Assembly (NCBI GenBank): GCA_028673005.1
Contig: CM054118.1
Coordinates: forward strand, 87,662,964-87,726,963
Source: Tanypteryx hageni
Lineage: Eukaryota; Arthropoda; Insecta; Odonata; Petaluridae
Direction of reading: 5' to 3'
Length of the DNA stretch: 64,000 nt
The position numbers and the translations under genes were made by a program. The stretch's first letter is position 1, and each line of letters opens with the position of its first letter. The notes under the pieces were generated by a model. The model was not told where the DNA came from and searched no databases. It was given only the letters and a program-made list of their open reading frames with translations. Shown here piece by piece: positions 33,916-42,900 of the stretch.

Positions 33916-34351
33916 ATGGCTGCCCCCAACAAGCAGAAAGATTCAAGCTCACTTCTGCTGTCACCGAGGATTGCCCTCGATGGGGCTTTGGACAAAAGTT
34001 GCCTCCTCAAGCGACCCAAGGGGTTCGTGCCGAGGTCCAACCGCGTCCTCCCCTATAAGTGTGAACATACTTGGGACTTCTCCATAGAAATCCCATTGGA
34101 AATAGGATTTTTATATTTTGGTCTAAAACGTCCCAACCGTGACCATCATGCGACCGGTAGGAGATCCAAAAACTTTGAAGATTGCCGATCTCATTCGTGT
34201 TCGTGCTTATTCCGAAAAAATGAGGGAGAAACTCGTGCTAAAAAGGGTGAGCAGTAATGAAAGGCAAACCGCTTTCTTTTATCCTTTTTGCACATGGGTA
34301 CTAAGAGCTTCATCCAATGAGGGTGATAAAAAAGCTGCCAAAAGTCGCTAG
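33916..34351 (+). other. Unidentified ORF block inside piggyBac 1
   Basis: Two overlapping plus-strand frames: 33,916-34,257 (113 residues, begins MAAPNKQKDSSSLLLSPRIA) and 34,139-34,351 (70 residues, with KIADLIRVRAYSEKMREKL). The first half is GC-richer than the rest of the element and lies opposite to the transposase strand. It matches no part of piggyBac transposase I know. It could be captured host sequence or chance. AAAAAGGGTGAGCAG at about 34,240 looks like a splice donor. I do not recognise a function. Confidence 0.3.
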
Positions 34352-35060
34352 AAAGATGTTCCATTTTTGAGAGTATTTCACAATAATGACGAAAGCGTGT
34401 GATAAATAATTACTGTACAGAAAAGGGAATAATATGGATGTAGTTCAATTATAAAATCTAGAAAATAGTTTCAAAAATCATGCATCGGTCTTGATAGAAT
34501 ACGTGGAATTCTGCGTCAAAGAAGTCATCCTCGGGTCAATTCTTCGACAGCAATTTCTAGAGAGACCACGTGCGTTTGTTTGTGACTTTTATTGCGGGTA
34601 GAAAACGGTTGCATGTGTGCGGCTGAAGTAAGAAAACACCCGGAGAATTCCGAAAAGAGGGAAAAAGGTACATTGGAGGGGGGAGAGGGGGAGAGGGGAG
34701 GGGGAGATGGGAGGAAGAGGGGTAACCAACCTATAGTGAAAATTAGAGAAGTAAAAATGTATCATAGGAGAACTAGTGTTAAAACAATGAAATACTGCTT
34801 ATCAGGAAAATTATTTGTATTTCTGATGTGATAATAATAATCTGTATTGCGTTTAACCCTTCTAGACCAATAGAGAAAAAAGCAACAGGTAGAGAGATGT
34901 CATAATAAAAGTAACTTTTTTAACCTCATATATACATAACAAATGGATACACACCAAAATAGCACATTAAAATAGTTTAATTTTCTCAATAATTACAATA
35001 TTTATACTATATGTATAAATATAAAAATATCAAAAATAACAAATTAAAAAAAAACAAAGA
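34352..35060. other. Non-coding interior of piggyBac 1
   Basis: AT-rich sequence with a G/A-rich patch at about 34,665-34,725 (GGGGGAGAGGGGGAGAGGGG). No ORF with a domain. Confidence 0.5.
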
Positions 35061-35198
35061 AATGCTAATTTCTCTTCTAGAATGTCAGTTTCGAAGGTAG
35101 AACAAGTTTGGGTTAGATTGACAATACATTTCTTTAGATATTGACGAAAAAACATTGCTTGGGGTCATATTGACCCCACGCGACTAATTAAGGGTTAA

Positions 35199-35964
35199 GG
35201 TGCCCAGGGCAGCATGAATTTCAGAGAACACAGATACAAATTGCTGTAAAGACGACAACTGACCGGTAGGGACGACCGAAAAACCCAAAAGTTTGTCCAA
35301 ATAATTAAACCCAAGTATTCTGGGATTATCATAATGATCATTTAGTTCCTTCCAGGCCGACAAATAATGCACATCACCAAAAGGGACCGATGCGATTAAA
35401 GCCAACGCCTTTCCTCGAAGGGCCGTTTTCGAGTACGAAAATTTTTCTACAGACGAAATGTCTTCCCGATCGTGTACCACGTATCGGAAAATGTCGCGGA
35501 AAGCGGGCCAATCGGAAAATGAACCCGAAAATTTCGGAACCTCAAGAACAGGAAGTCTGCACTTTTGCATTGGTCCCGAATTGGACCTCCGCATTGCTAC
35601 CTGGGGTAGCTGAGAGTCGTTCAAAAACGGTTAAAATGACATAGTACTTCTCCATTTGTGCCGAGATTTCAGCATCAGGAAAGAAAAGCTCCATCCGATT
35701 ATTACTACAACAGTGCTCGAGAATTGCATCCTGGGCCGAAAGAAAGCTATTGTAAACGTCTTTCGCATGAGAACACCGGATTAGGAAAGTAGCATATTTC
35801 GGATGAACGTTTATATCCTTTCGTACTTCATTCAATTCTCTCGCTAAGGTAAAGGCGGTCAAAATAGTCGCCTGGTATTGCTCCCTTCTAAAGCGAAGTA
35901 GCTTCAAGGACGATTCAAACTGATCACTCGTAGTAACTCTCTTCCTTTCATCCGGATCGGGCAT
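35199..35964 (-). pseudogene. BEL/Pao Gag N-terminal and DUF1759-like region
   Basis: From ATG at 35,964 a first frame (to 35,542) carries MPDPDERKRVTTSDQFES and a helical segment. The frame then shifts near 35,545-35,620 to one with LPVLEVPKFSGSFSDWPAFR, VEKFSYSKTALRGKALALIA and AWKELNDHYDNPRI. This wording is typical of the Pao-family Gag (DUF1759: 'LP.L.LP.F.G....W..F...F...'). The end is cut by the piggyBac insertion at TTAA 35,195-35,198. Gag would form the particle shell. It is made non-functional by one frameshift and the insertion. Confidence 0.9.
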
Positions 35965-36016
35965 GATTACACTGGTTACACTTTAAAAAAAGAAAAACCT
36001 TTCGATCACTCCTAAT

Positions 36017-36034
36017 TCCCGGGTTTCGGCACCA
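36017..36034 (-). promoter_or_regulatory. BEL/Pao primer-binding site, tRNA-Phe type
   Basis: On the minus strand, four T residues after the 5' LTR, the sequence is TGGTGCCGAAACCCGGGA. It is complementary to the 3' end TCCCGGGTTTCGGCACCA of animal tRNA-Phe(GAA), including the added CCA. This is where reverse transcription would start. Confidence 0.85.
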
Positions 36035-36038
36035 AAAA

Positions 36039-36411
36039 TGTAGGCACACGGGGCCGGTGACGCCAGGTAACTGAAATTACGCTACCGGAGCAGACCTTAC
36101 GTGTCGCTTACGAGAAAAAATAAAAAGAGGGAAGGAACAGGAGAGGATTGAAAGGATCGAAGGAGGGAAAGGTTAGCGAAAGGAAGGGAAGAAAATGAGG
36201 AAGCGCTCACCTTGTCCGATGTCTTCCGCCACTCACTCCGCACGCCTCACTGTCCGAGTTCTCTCCCCTTGCCCCCTCTCCTCCAGGCATCTAAAAACAA
36301 GTGCCCTCTATCGGTCGAAACAGACCGAACAAGGGAGCGCTGGGAAATCAGGTCGAGGGAATCTGAAATAGGGGATTGGAGTAAGGCCTGCTCCGGCTAC
36401 GCGTCCGAACA
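36039..36411 (-). repeat. BEL/Pao 5' LTR (373 bp)
   Basis: Near-identical to 27,986-28,355. It has G for A in CACACGG(G)GCC, and GGATTGGAGTAAGG where the other has GGATAATAAGG. It should carry the element promoter in its U3/R part. No TATA box is obvious. Confidence 0.95.
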
Positions 36412-36730
36412 GTCACCTCCCTTATGAATGGGTGTGACGTGTGCTAGTCTCCAATCATCTGGAACCCCACAGAGGGTAAGAGATTTCTCGAATACTATCC
36501 GAAGGAAGGGAGCTATTTCTTCTGCGAGTTCTTTTAATACACGCGCGGAAATTCCTTCTGGTCCTGGGTTTTTGTTGGGCTTTATCGCACCCAGTTGCTT
36601 TTCTATTCCTGCCTCAGAGATTTTAATATTATCCATCCGAGTACGTCCATCGGGAATAAGATTATCTTCAAGTCTATCTCCACCTGCCATGAACGCTTTC
36701 GCGAAGTAAACGTTTAGTAGATTAATGGCT
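36412..36730 (-). mobile_element. CR1/L2-like LINE copy 2, 5' part
   Basis: The minus frame reads NLLNVYFAKAF, then NIKISEAGIEKQLGAIKPN, NPGPEGISARVLKELAEEIA, WRLAHVTPIHKGGD and stops at the GTCAC where the BEL/Pao element entered. The RT continues on the other side at 27,985. At about 36,730 the LINE frame joins a Tc1-like HTH frame, so the copy is 5'-truncated and probably landed inside a Tc1-like element. Confidence 0.9.
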
Positions 36731-37117
36731 TTGATGTTTTCGGCGCTTCTTGACGTCCTTTTCCTCTTACAGCTTCCCTTATTGATGTTATGAACAGTTC
36801 CATGCTCTTCAAATTTATCACGGAGGTGGGTTATTGTTAGATACATTGGCACAGTTGTCCCATATTGACATTCCCATACACGCTGAACCTCTTTAACGTT
36901 TTTATACTTCCAGTACCATTTTAAAATTCACTTCCTTTCTTCAAATGTTGGTTGATTTTTTCCCATATCAGTGGATTACCAGTAAATCTTCTACATATTG
37001 AAAAGCTAATTGTTTATTTTAGCTTTAAAATGTAGAAAATTTTATTTAAATTAGTCATCCTGTCTACAGAATATGGCTATTTAAAGAGTTTATACATAAT
37101 TTTGACTCACCCTTTAT
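36730..37117 (-). pseudogene. Tc1/mariner-like transposase N-terminus with 5' TIR
   Basis: From ATG at about 36,965 the minus frame gives GKNQPTFEERK, a stop, then ILKWYWKYKNVKEVQRVW, and LTITHLRDKFEEHGTVHNIN followed by RTSRSAENI. This is the helix-turn-helix (DUF4817-like) region common in insect Tc1-like transposases. The outer end near 37,117 reads, on the minus strand, AAAGGGTGAGTCAAAATTAT, which resembles their TIRs (normally starting CAGGGTG). The catalytic domain is missing beyond the LINE junction. Confidence 0.7.
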
Positions 37118-37169
37118 ATTTGGTAGCTAAGTTTATGAGAAGCAGGGCTGCATAATTTTCAATCGCATT

Positions 37170-37560
37170 TTAAAATTACTTAGAATCGTCCTACGAATGT
37201 GGGACTTGAACTAAACAACGCTTAAAAAATGAAAATTCATTTTGCTATCGTCGATTTTCAACTACACGTCCAATCTGATCATATGTTCGTTTTGGACACG
37301 AAAATTGCGTGTTTTCAGTTGTAACAAGATGATCCAAACGGAACCACTTTCCACGTCACCGCGGATGAGTTGCTCTTTACGTTCCCAAATTTCACAATTT
37401 TGCGTTAAAAATATTACAACTACATTCGAACAAGAACTAAATTGATCATGCGTATTTGTGTGGCAAAAATAACGTGTGTATGTAGGAGACTATACTGAAT
37501 CCGAGACCAGCAATAGTAGTTGCAATGGGAACTCTCTCGTAATGAGTGATAAAAACTATA
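37170..37560. repeat. Dispersed repeats shared with 5.8, 9.0 and 21.5 kb
   Basis: 37,175-37,330 matches 21,490-21,640 and 8985-9065 (GGGACTTGAACTAAACAACG, CGTCGATTTTCAACTACACG). 37,370-37,540 matches 5784-5940 (TTGCTCTTTACGTTCCCAAA, AACTAAATTGATCATGCGTA, CAATAGTAGTTGCAATGG). Non-coding. Confidence 0.6.
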
Positions 37561-37699
37561 AAAACGCAAACCCAAAATTCGAAGAAATACGATCGATAGG
37601 CAAAATTCTACGATAAAAATTATAACTCCATTCCTTTCCTCAGAGAATAGTGCAAATTCTGCTCCGATATTATAATTCTAAGGTCTAAAGAAAATTGCC

Positions 37700-37960
37700 C
37701 AGCACGACGGATTACAGATTTCCCTTGTAAATAAAATGGGAAGGATAGTTCCTGGAATCGAACCAGGGACTTTCTATCTTCGTAACAAAAACTATCCTCG
37801 GGAGCTCGGCCTCAGTAGCAAGAGATTTACACCATGTATAATGAAAATCGCTCTATTATTTCAAAAGTAAATAAGGGGGGCAGGCAGACAGACATGACGA
37901 AAAAACCATAAGCCTATTGCCATTCTGGAAAGTAGGCTAAAAGTCTTTCGTCAAGGGAAA
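37700..37960. repeat. Dispersed repeat with tRNA B-box-like motif
   Basis: The minus strand has CCTGGTTCGATTCCAGG, a T-arm-like stem-loop, without a full cloverleaf. The right part (AGGCAGACAGACATGACGAA, GCCTATTGCCATTCTG) is related to 57,585-57,650. Probably an old SINE or SINE-like repeat. Confidence 0.4.
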
Positions 37961-38343
37961 TCGCATTGTTGCTCATTTCGTGATATAGCGCATTGCCTAT
38001 AGAAGTGTTTCTCAGGCCCAATTTCGTCGTGGCGGCATCTGAATATTTTGTTGTATTTACTGTTGTTTTTATATGAAATTAGTTTTCCATTCAAGATTTA
38101 TAACATTAATAGATTTGGTTTGGTATGGTTTTTTCACCGTATTGTTTTTAAAATTTTGGCACATTTGTTGTAATAAATTTGAATAGAAAATGTTTTCATA
38201 AATAAAAAAATAAAATAAAATGAAAAATACAGAGTAGGGTATTGAATCTGTTTCCAAAAAGAAAATGCAATTAAAAATAATGAAGCAACTCTATATGTGC
38301 ACTAAAATGTAAGAAAATTAGTATAAAATTCACATAAATCAAT

Positions 38344-38510
38344 GCTGCAGAAGGTAAAAAAGGTTTGGTAATATAAAAGTTGTGTGACGTAATCTGTAAT
38401 TATATTTCTTTTTACATACATTTTATATACTCGAAACTATTTTCACTTTCTGGAACATTCAACTGGGTGGATGTTATATTTATTTTTCTCTCTTTGGTGT
38501 GTCTATATTG
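38344..38510. repeat. Dispersed hairpin-type repeat, second copy
   Basis: GCAGAAGGTAAAAAAGGTTT and AACTATTTTCACTTTCTGGA form an inverted pair as at 14,385-14,530. The right flank (ATGTTATATTTATTTTTCTC) matches 6430-6520. Confidence 0.5.
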
Positions 38511-39075
38511 TGGTTTCGTTGGCCCTTTGAAGTGAGTTCCACACTCTTCATACACCCAGCAGCCACAATCACTACAAGCACGCCTATCTTTGATATCGTT
38601 TCGACCACAAATAGCACATTACCAAGAACCTCGATTAACTTCACTGCCCAATCATGAGGTTGGTGGTTTGTCATTTTTCTATTTCTCGTCTGAGATTGAT
38701 TTCTTGCCAGCCTCCTCGTCAATTTCTGTGCTTTAAAAGTGATCTGCTTCGTGCTACTCTAGAGGTCTTCCGCTTATTATTTGGCATCGATAAGACTGCA
38801 GAGAAACGTGATGTGTGATGAGAAGATTTTTGGAAAGCTTTCTTCATTTATTTCCTTTTCAGCACTGCCTTTGCTCTTGGCACGTATTATCTCTGATCGC
38901 TCTGATAGAGGACGGCCATCATCAGAACCTTCATCCTGTTAGGTCACATCGCTAGGAGCGTACGTATGCTTTCTCAGGAATGTCAAATGGATAAATTCCA
39001 ACCCTTCTAAAGCTACTTGTTATATCTGACATGGTCATGCATTTCCTCCAAACGTCTGTGAATATTTCTGAAAAT
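38500..39075 (-). pseudogene. pogo/jerky-like transposase C-terminal remnant
   Basis: The minus strand near 38,950-39,070 gives FTDVWRKCMTMSDITSSFRR followed by VGIYPFDIPEKAYV, resembling the 'F...GIYPF(N/D)' end of Tigger/jerky-type DDE domains. Further downstream a basic stretch (38,480-38,722) and, in another frame, CGRNDIKDRRACSDCGCWVY then EECG form a PHD-like Cys cluster of the kind that ends some of these transposases. Several frame breaks. No catalytic residues remain. Confidence 0.5.
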
Positions 39076-39079
39076 CTTT

Positions 39080-39850
39080 GTTAGTTTTCTGTCTCGCGAT
39101 TACAATACTTTATCATATCTGAGAAAGTAAAAAGAAAACCTACACTACAAGTATTAAGGACCACAGCATGGGCTTTTGTTCCTCTTTGTCTACGCCTCAG
39201 TATTAGAGACAGACAAATCACACTTGCTCCATTATAGTACGATGTTGAGCCACGATTTAAACGGAAATAAACATCAACTATTGTAATCAAAATTTAAAGT
39301 CATGGTATTTAAGTATAAGATTTGACTACTTAAACATTAATGCAAATTAATAAAAATTAACTCTCCTTAGGCTCAAATATTATAAGAAGGCTGAAATAAC
39401 ACTGACATTAGAGTAATTTTCTCACATAAACACAGGAAATGGCAGGATGAATTTCGCAATGCTGCCGATAGTAAGTCTAAAGGTGATGGATGATACCTGG
39501 TCACTAGATGCCTCGGTCATATTGAATGTGGGCCTCATTTCACGCTGGGTCTTATTACCCTCAAATACCTCACAGGTAATTTCATAAATTCTTGTCGTTA
39601 TCGGCAGAGGATGGTGACAAGCAGATCTCTTATTTGCTTTTGTCGTAGCGCGTCACTTAATGAGAGGGACAGACAGCTCCTGGTAAATCTTACAAAAGAG
39701 GATGAAAAACCAACGAAACGATGGAGAAGGTTCAACTCAACCGATCCATAATATGACTAAATAAACAAGCGCGCACACACAAGCATACACACCCACACAC
39801 ACTTGCCAAAACACAGGACTCCCCTTTTAAGGGCGAAATTCCACGAGTCG
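39080..39850. other. No gene recognised
   Basis: AT-rich sequence with a short CA-rich run at about 39,772-39,805. The 69-residue minus ORF at 39,081-39,290 has no domain. Confidence 0.5.
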
Positions 39851-39859
39851 GTTTCTCTC

Positions 39860-40440
39860 CATCAACGCAGCTTCCCTTCCCTCTCTCTCTCTCTTCCCTC
39901 ACTCCCTCTCTCTCTTCTCTCTCTCCCTTTCCTCCATCTCACTCTTCCCTCCCTCCCTCTCTCCCTACCCTTTATCTCTCTCTTCCCTCACTCCCTCTCT
40001 CTCTTCTCTCTCTCCCTCCCCTCCATCTCTCTCTTCCTTCCCTCCCTCCGCCTCTCCCTTCCCTCCATTTCTCTCTTCCCCCTCCCTCTCTTCCCTCCCT
40101 CCCTCTCTCCCTTCCCTTCCCACAATTTTCTCCCCTTTCCCCATACCTCGCTGCTGCTCTTTTCGCCTTCCCCTAATCAGCCTCCCCTCTCTCCCTTCCC
40201 CTCTCTCCCTTCCTCTCTCTCCCTTCCTCTCTCTCCCTTCCCCTCTCTCCATTCCCCTCTCTCCCTTCCCCTCTCTTCCTTCCCCTCTCTCCCTTCCTCT
40301 CTCTACCTTCCCCTCTCTCCCTTCTCCTCTCTCTCTCCCTCCCCGTCCCAGTTGACACCGCAGCCAGCGAGCCGTGTAATGGTGACGTATAATCTCGGCA
40401 TTTCGGATGACGGGTCTCCTTCCCATCGCAACCATCTTCT
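39860..40440. repeat. Polypyrimidine minisatellite
   Basis: Tandem CTCTCTCCCTTCCCCTCTC-type units run for about 480 bp. The 215-residue plus ORF and its minus-strand RGEGREGKGER counterparts are translations of the repeat. Confidence 0.9.
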
Positions 40441-41230
40441 CCCTATCTGATGACGTTGATGGTGTTTTGAGGTGAGTGAGGGAGGTGAAGGGAACTGGAG
40501 GGAGGTAGAGGGAAGTGGAGGTGGCGCGTCCACGGGAAGGAAAAAAATAGTGGGAGAGAATCGAAGCAGATAACGGCGCGTGAGGATGGGGGTAGCGGAG
40601 TATCGGAATGGAGGCGAGGGCGGGAGGAGGAAGGGAAGGTGAGGGAAAGGAGGAGAGATTGGGGGAAGGAGGGGAGGGGGTCGATCCAAAAAAGGATTGG
40701 GGGTGGAGATAATGGGCCATCCACCGGAGGTGACGATCTTCTGCTGTGGACCATTGTTCCACCGACCTTGGTCTCTTTCCCTCACGACACTTAAACCCCT
40801 CCTCCTCCCTCCTTCCCTCTCTTCCTCCCTTCTCCCCATTCCACCCCTCTCTCCATCTGGCTTCCTCGATTACCCACTTCCACGGTTCCTCCCGACTTGC
40901 TCCTTCTCCGTGCCCACTTCGACACCGGAAGCGCCACAATGCTTTTCCGCCCTAAACCACGCTTCTTGCAATCCTTTCTTTTGTCTTTCCTCACCCTACC
41001 CTACACCCCTTCCTCCTCCACCCCCTCCTCCGCCCCCTCCTCCTCCAAATCCTTGGTCACGAAAGGGCGACTCGCCATCGCATCACATTCGGAGGAGCAA
41101 CGTTGATTGCGTGACCATAGCCACGGATTACGATTACTCCGGAGTTGCTATGGTGCGTGAACAATTTCGTTGTCGTTGCTTCGCTGACGTGCATCCGTCC
41201 ATTCTGCCGCGATACAGGCGACCCTTCTCC
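40441..41230. other. Purine-rich block then GC-richer mixed sequence
   Basis: 40,460-40,720 is G/A-rich (GAGGGAGGTGAAGGGAACTG), and 40,790-41,050 is again C/T-rich with CCTCCTCC runs. 41,060-41,220 is mixed and GC-richer (CGACTCGCCATCGCATCACA). It could be unique host sequence, but no exon signals could be assigned. Confidence 0.4.
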
Positions 41231-41280
41231 TGACCTCGTTTCCCAGCCGACCTCTTTCTGACCTCTGGCCGACCTCGCCC

Positions 41281-41520
41281 TCTCTCTCTCTCCCTCCCTC
41301 TCTCCCTCCTCCTCCCTCCCTCTCTCCCTCCTCCTCCCTCCCTCTCTCTATCCTCCTCCTCCCTCCCTCTCTCTATCCTCCTCCTCCCTCCCTCTCTCCT
41401 CCTCCCACCATCTCTCGCTCATCCTCCCTCTCTCCCTCCTCCTCCCTCCCTCTCTCCCTCCATCTCCCGTTTTCTTTCTCCTCCTTCCTCCTCTCCCCTT
41501 CTATCTCTTTACCCCCTCCC
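41281..41520 (+). repeat. C/T minisatellite
   Basis: Units of about 26 bp (CTCCTCCCTCCCTCTCTC with CCTC or TATC joints) in tandem. Confidence 0.9.
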
Positions 41521-41524
41521 ATTT

Positions 41525-42190
41525 CTCATTTAAATCATTTGATAGTAACGACTCGTTTCCATGGTATCAGAATTTCTCATTTCTAAATCATTGAAAATCC
41601 AGATTACTTCTTCATTTTTCACACTAATTCGGAATGGACTTGCTTTGGTTCTCTCTTTAAGAAAAATATCCTTGGTTATTTCGGCTGTACAACGTTCAAG
41701 TCTCCAGTTTGTGTCTTAAATCTAACTAATATAATAGAGCAAAGTAATGAATACAATTCGCAATGCAATGAACTTTAATGGAAATATTTTATTTTAAATA
41801 ATTAATGTGCATCTCTATTCCACATTTCAAGATTTTCGAATTTTTCCTCCTTCACGCAGGATATTCCCGCCAAATAGTTAAGAAATCCTTTGTTATAAAT
41901 TTGATTTTTCAATCAGATTTGTACTATGGTTTGAGTGCAGTATTATGGCAATTTATAATGTCATTTATAATATAAACATACATAAATTTATGCAAAACTT
42001 CCAATTACTGCAATGCATCCCGGAAGACATCATTTTTGTTTTGTTGTTTGGAGCCGTAGCAACGGCACGGCGATTTCGACTTGTATGGCCTTTACGGGCA
42101 GTTGCAACAAATAGTTGGCCTTGCGTAGAAACAGTGTCTTCCAGAAGCACATCGACATGACTATGACCCTTGTTGATTTTAATATGAGCG
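41525..42190. other. No gene recognised
   Basis: A minus-strand 90-residue ORF at 41,965-42,237 includes GHSHVDVLLEDTVSTQGQLF and VATARKGHTSRNRRAVATAP. It looks protein-like but I cannot identify it. Confidence 0.35.
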
Positions 42191-42194
42191 TCTA

Positions 42195-42898
42195 AATAGA
42201 GTATGTGATGCTGAGGGAATAAGCGATCACAAGGCATTGTACGTGGAATTTCAGTTAATTATTGAGAAACAGGTTAAGGCCAAAAGAAAACTTTATGTAT
42301 TCGTCAAAGCCGATTTCACAAGATTTAGGTCTTTTCTGCGAAATAAATATACTAATTTCAGCGATTTAACCGATAGTGCAGACGCGGAGGAATCCTGGTG
42401 CATGTTCAGAGATATGATGCGAGAGTGTACAGATAAATTTATTCCGAGCAAACTGAAGCGTGATAGTGTAGAACCTAGATGGTACAACCAGGAAGTAAGA
42501 AGCGCTCTCCGACGGCAAAGAAAACTCGACTCTCGCGTAAATAACACATCCTCAACAGCTACGGTCGAACAGAATGCAATAATAAGGCATCAATACAAGG
42601 AGGCGCGCTCCATAGCCAGAGTAGCAATGCGTAATGCGTTTAACAATTATAAAAAGAAGGTTTTACAGGAAAACTTGAAAGAGAACCCAAAAGCATTTTG
42701 GTCTTACGTCAGGGAAGTTCAAGGTAGGGGCCCCACTATTGCGTCACTGCGATCGGAAACGGGAAACGTAGTTCACGATAGTACGGATAAAGCAAACCTA
42801 TTAAATCATCACTTTCAGAAAGCTTTTACTCGTGATGACGATGAATGTGAAACCCCTATTCCTATGTGTCAGGGTGATTCGATGGAAGATTTGGTATT
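42195..42898 (+). pseudogene. CR1/L2-like LINE copy 3 fragment (endonuclease end and linker)
   Basis: One open frame holds GISDHKALYVEF (SDH motif of the endonuclease), YVFVKADFTRFRSFLRNKYT, EPRWYNQEVRSALRRQRK, NPKAFWSYVREVQGRGPTIA, KANLLNHHFQKAF and GDSMEDLV. It stops exactly where a long-TIR element begins (about 42,900). The RT that should follow does not reappear after that element. The unbroken frame makes this the cleanest copy of the linker in the window. Confidence 0.88.
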
Positions 42899-42900
42899 GC

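Larger units (their letters stand above)
33132..35194 (-). mobile_element. piggyBac-type transposon 1, internally deleted, inserted in the BEL/Pao gag
   Basis: Flanked by TTAA at 33,128-33,131 and 35,195-35,198. The left end is CCCTTAGTTAGTCGCGTG. The right end, reverse-complemented, is CCCTTAATTAGTCGCGTGGG. Inside each end lies a short palindrome, GGGGTCAATATGACCCC at the left and GGGGTCATATTGACCCC at the right; the left end also has a second AATTAGTCGCGTGG. Only the C-terminal part of a transposase remains (33,342-33,800, minus). The rest is AT-rich sequence and an unexplained plus-strand ORF block (33,916-34,351). The gag frame is the same on both sides of the TTAA. Confidence 0.93.
27986..36411 (-). 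mobile_element. BEL/Pao LTR retrotransposon, full length, inserted in LINE copy 2
   Basis: Two direct LTRs (27,986-28,355 and 36,039-36,411) begin TGTAGGCACACGG and end CGTCCGAACA. They flank gag-pol on the minus strand and are bracketed by the 5-bp duplication GTCAC (27,981-27,985 and 36,412-36,416). The LTRs differ only by one visible substitution and a short indel region, implying a recent insertion. Coding order is Gag, zinc knuckles, protease, RT, RNase H, integrase, which is the Pao order. Defects: a gag frameshift, a piggyBac insertion in gag, a nonsense codon before the RT core and a pair of frameshifts before and in the integrase. No env-like ORF is seen between integrase and the 3' LTR. 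Confidence 0.95.

Noticed and set aside
39803..41233. Long ORFs up to 324 residues
   Set aside because: Encoded by purine/pyrimidine minisatellites; both strands are open for the same compositional reason.
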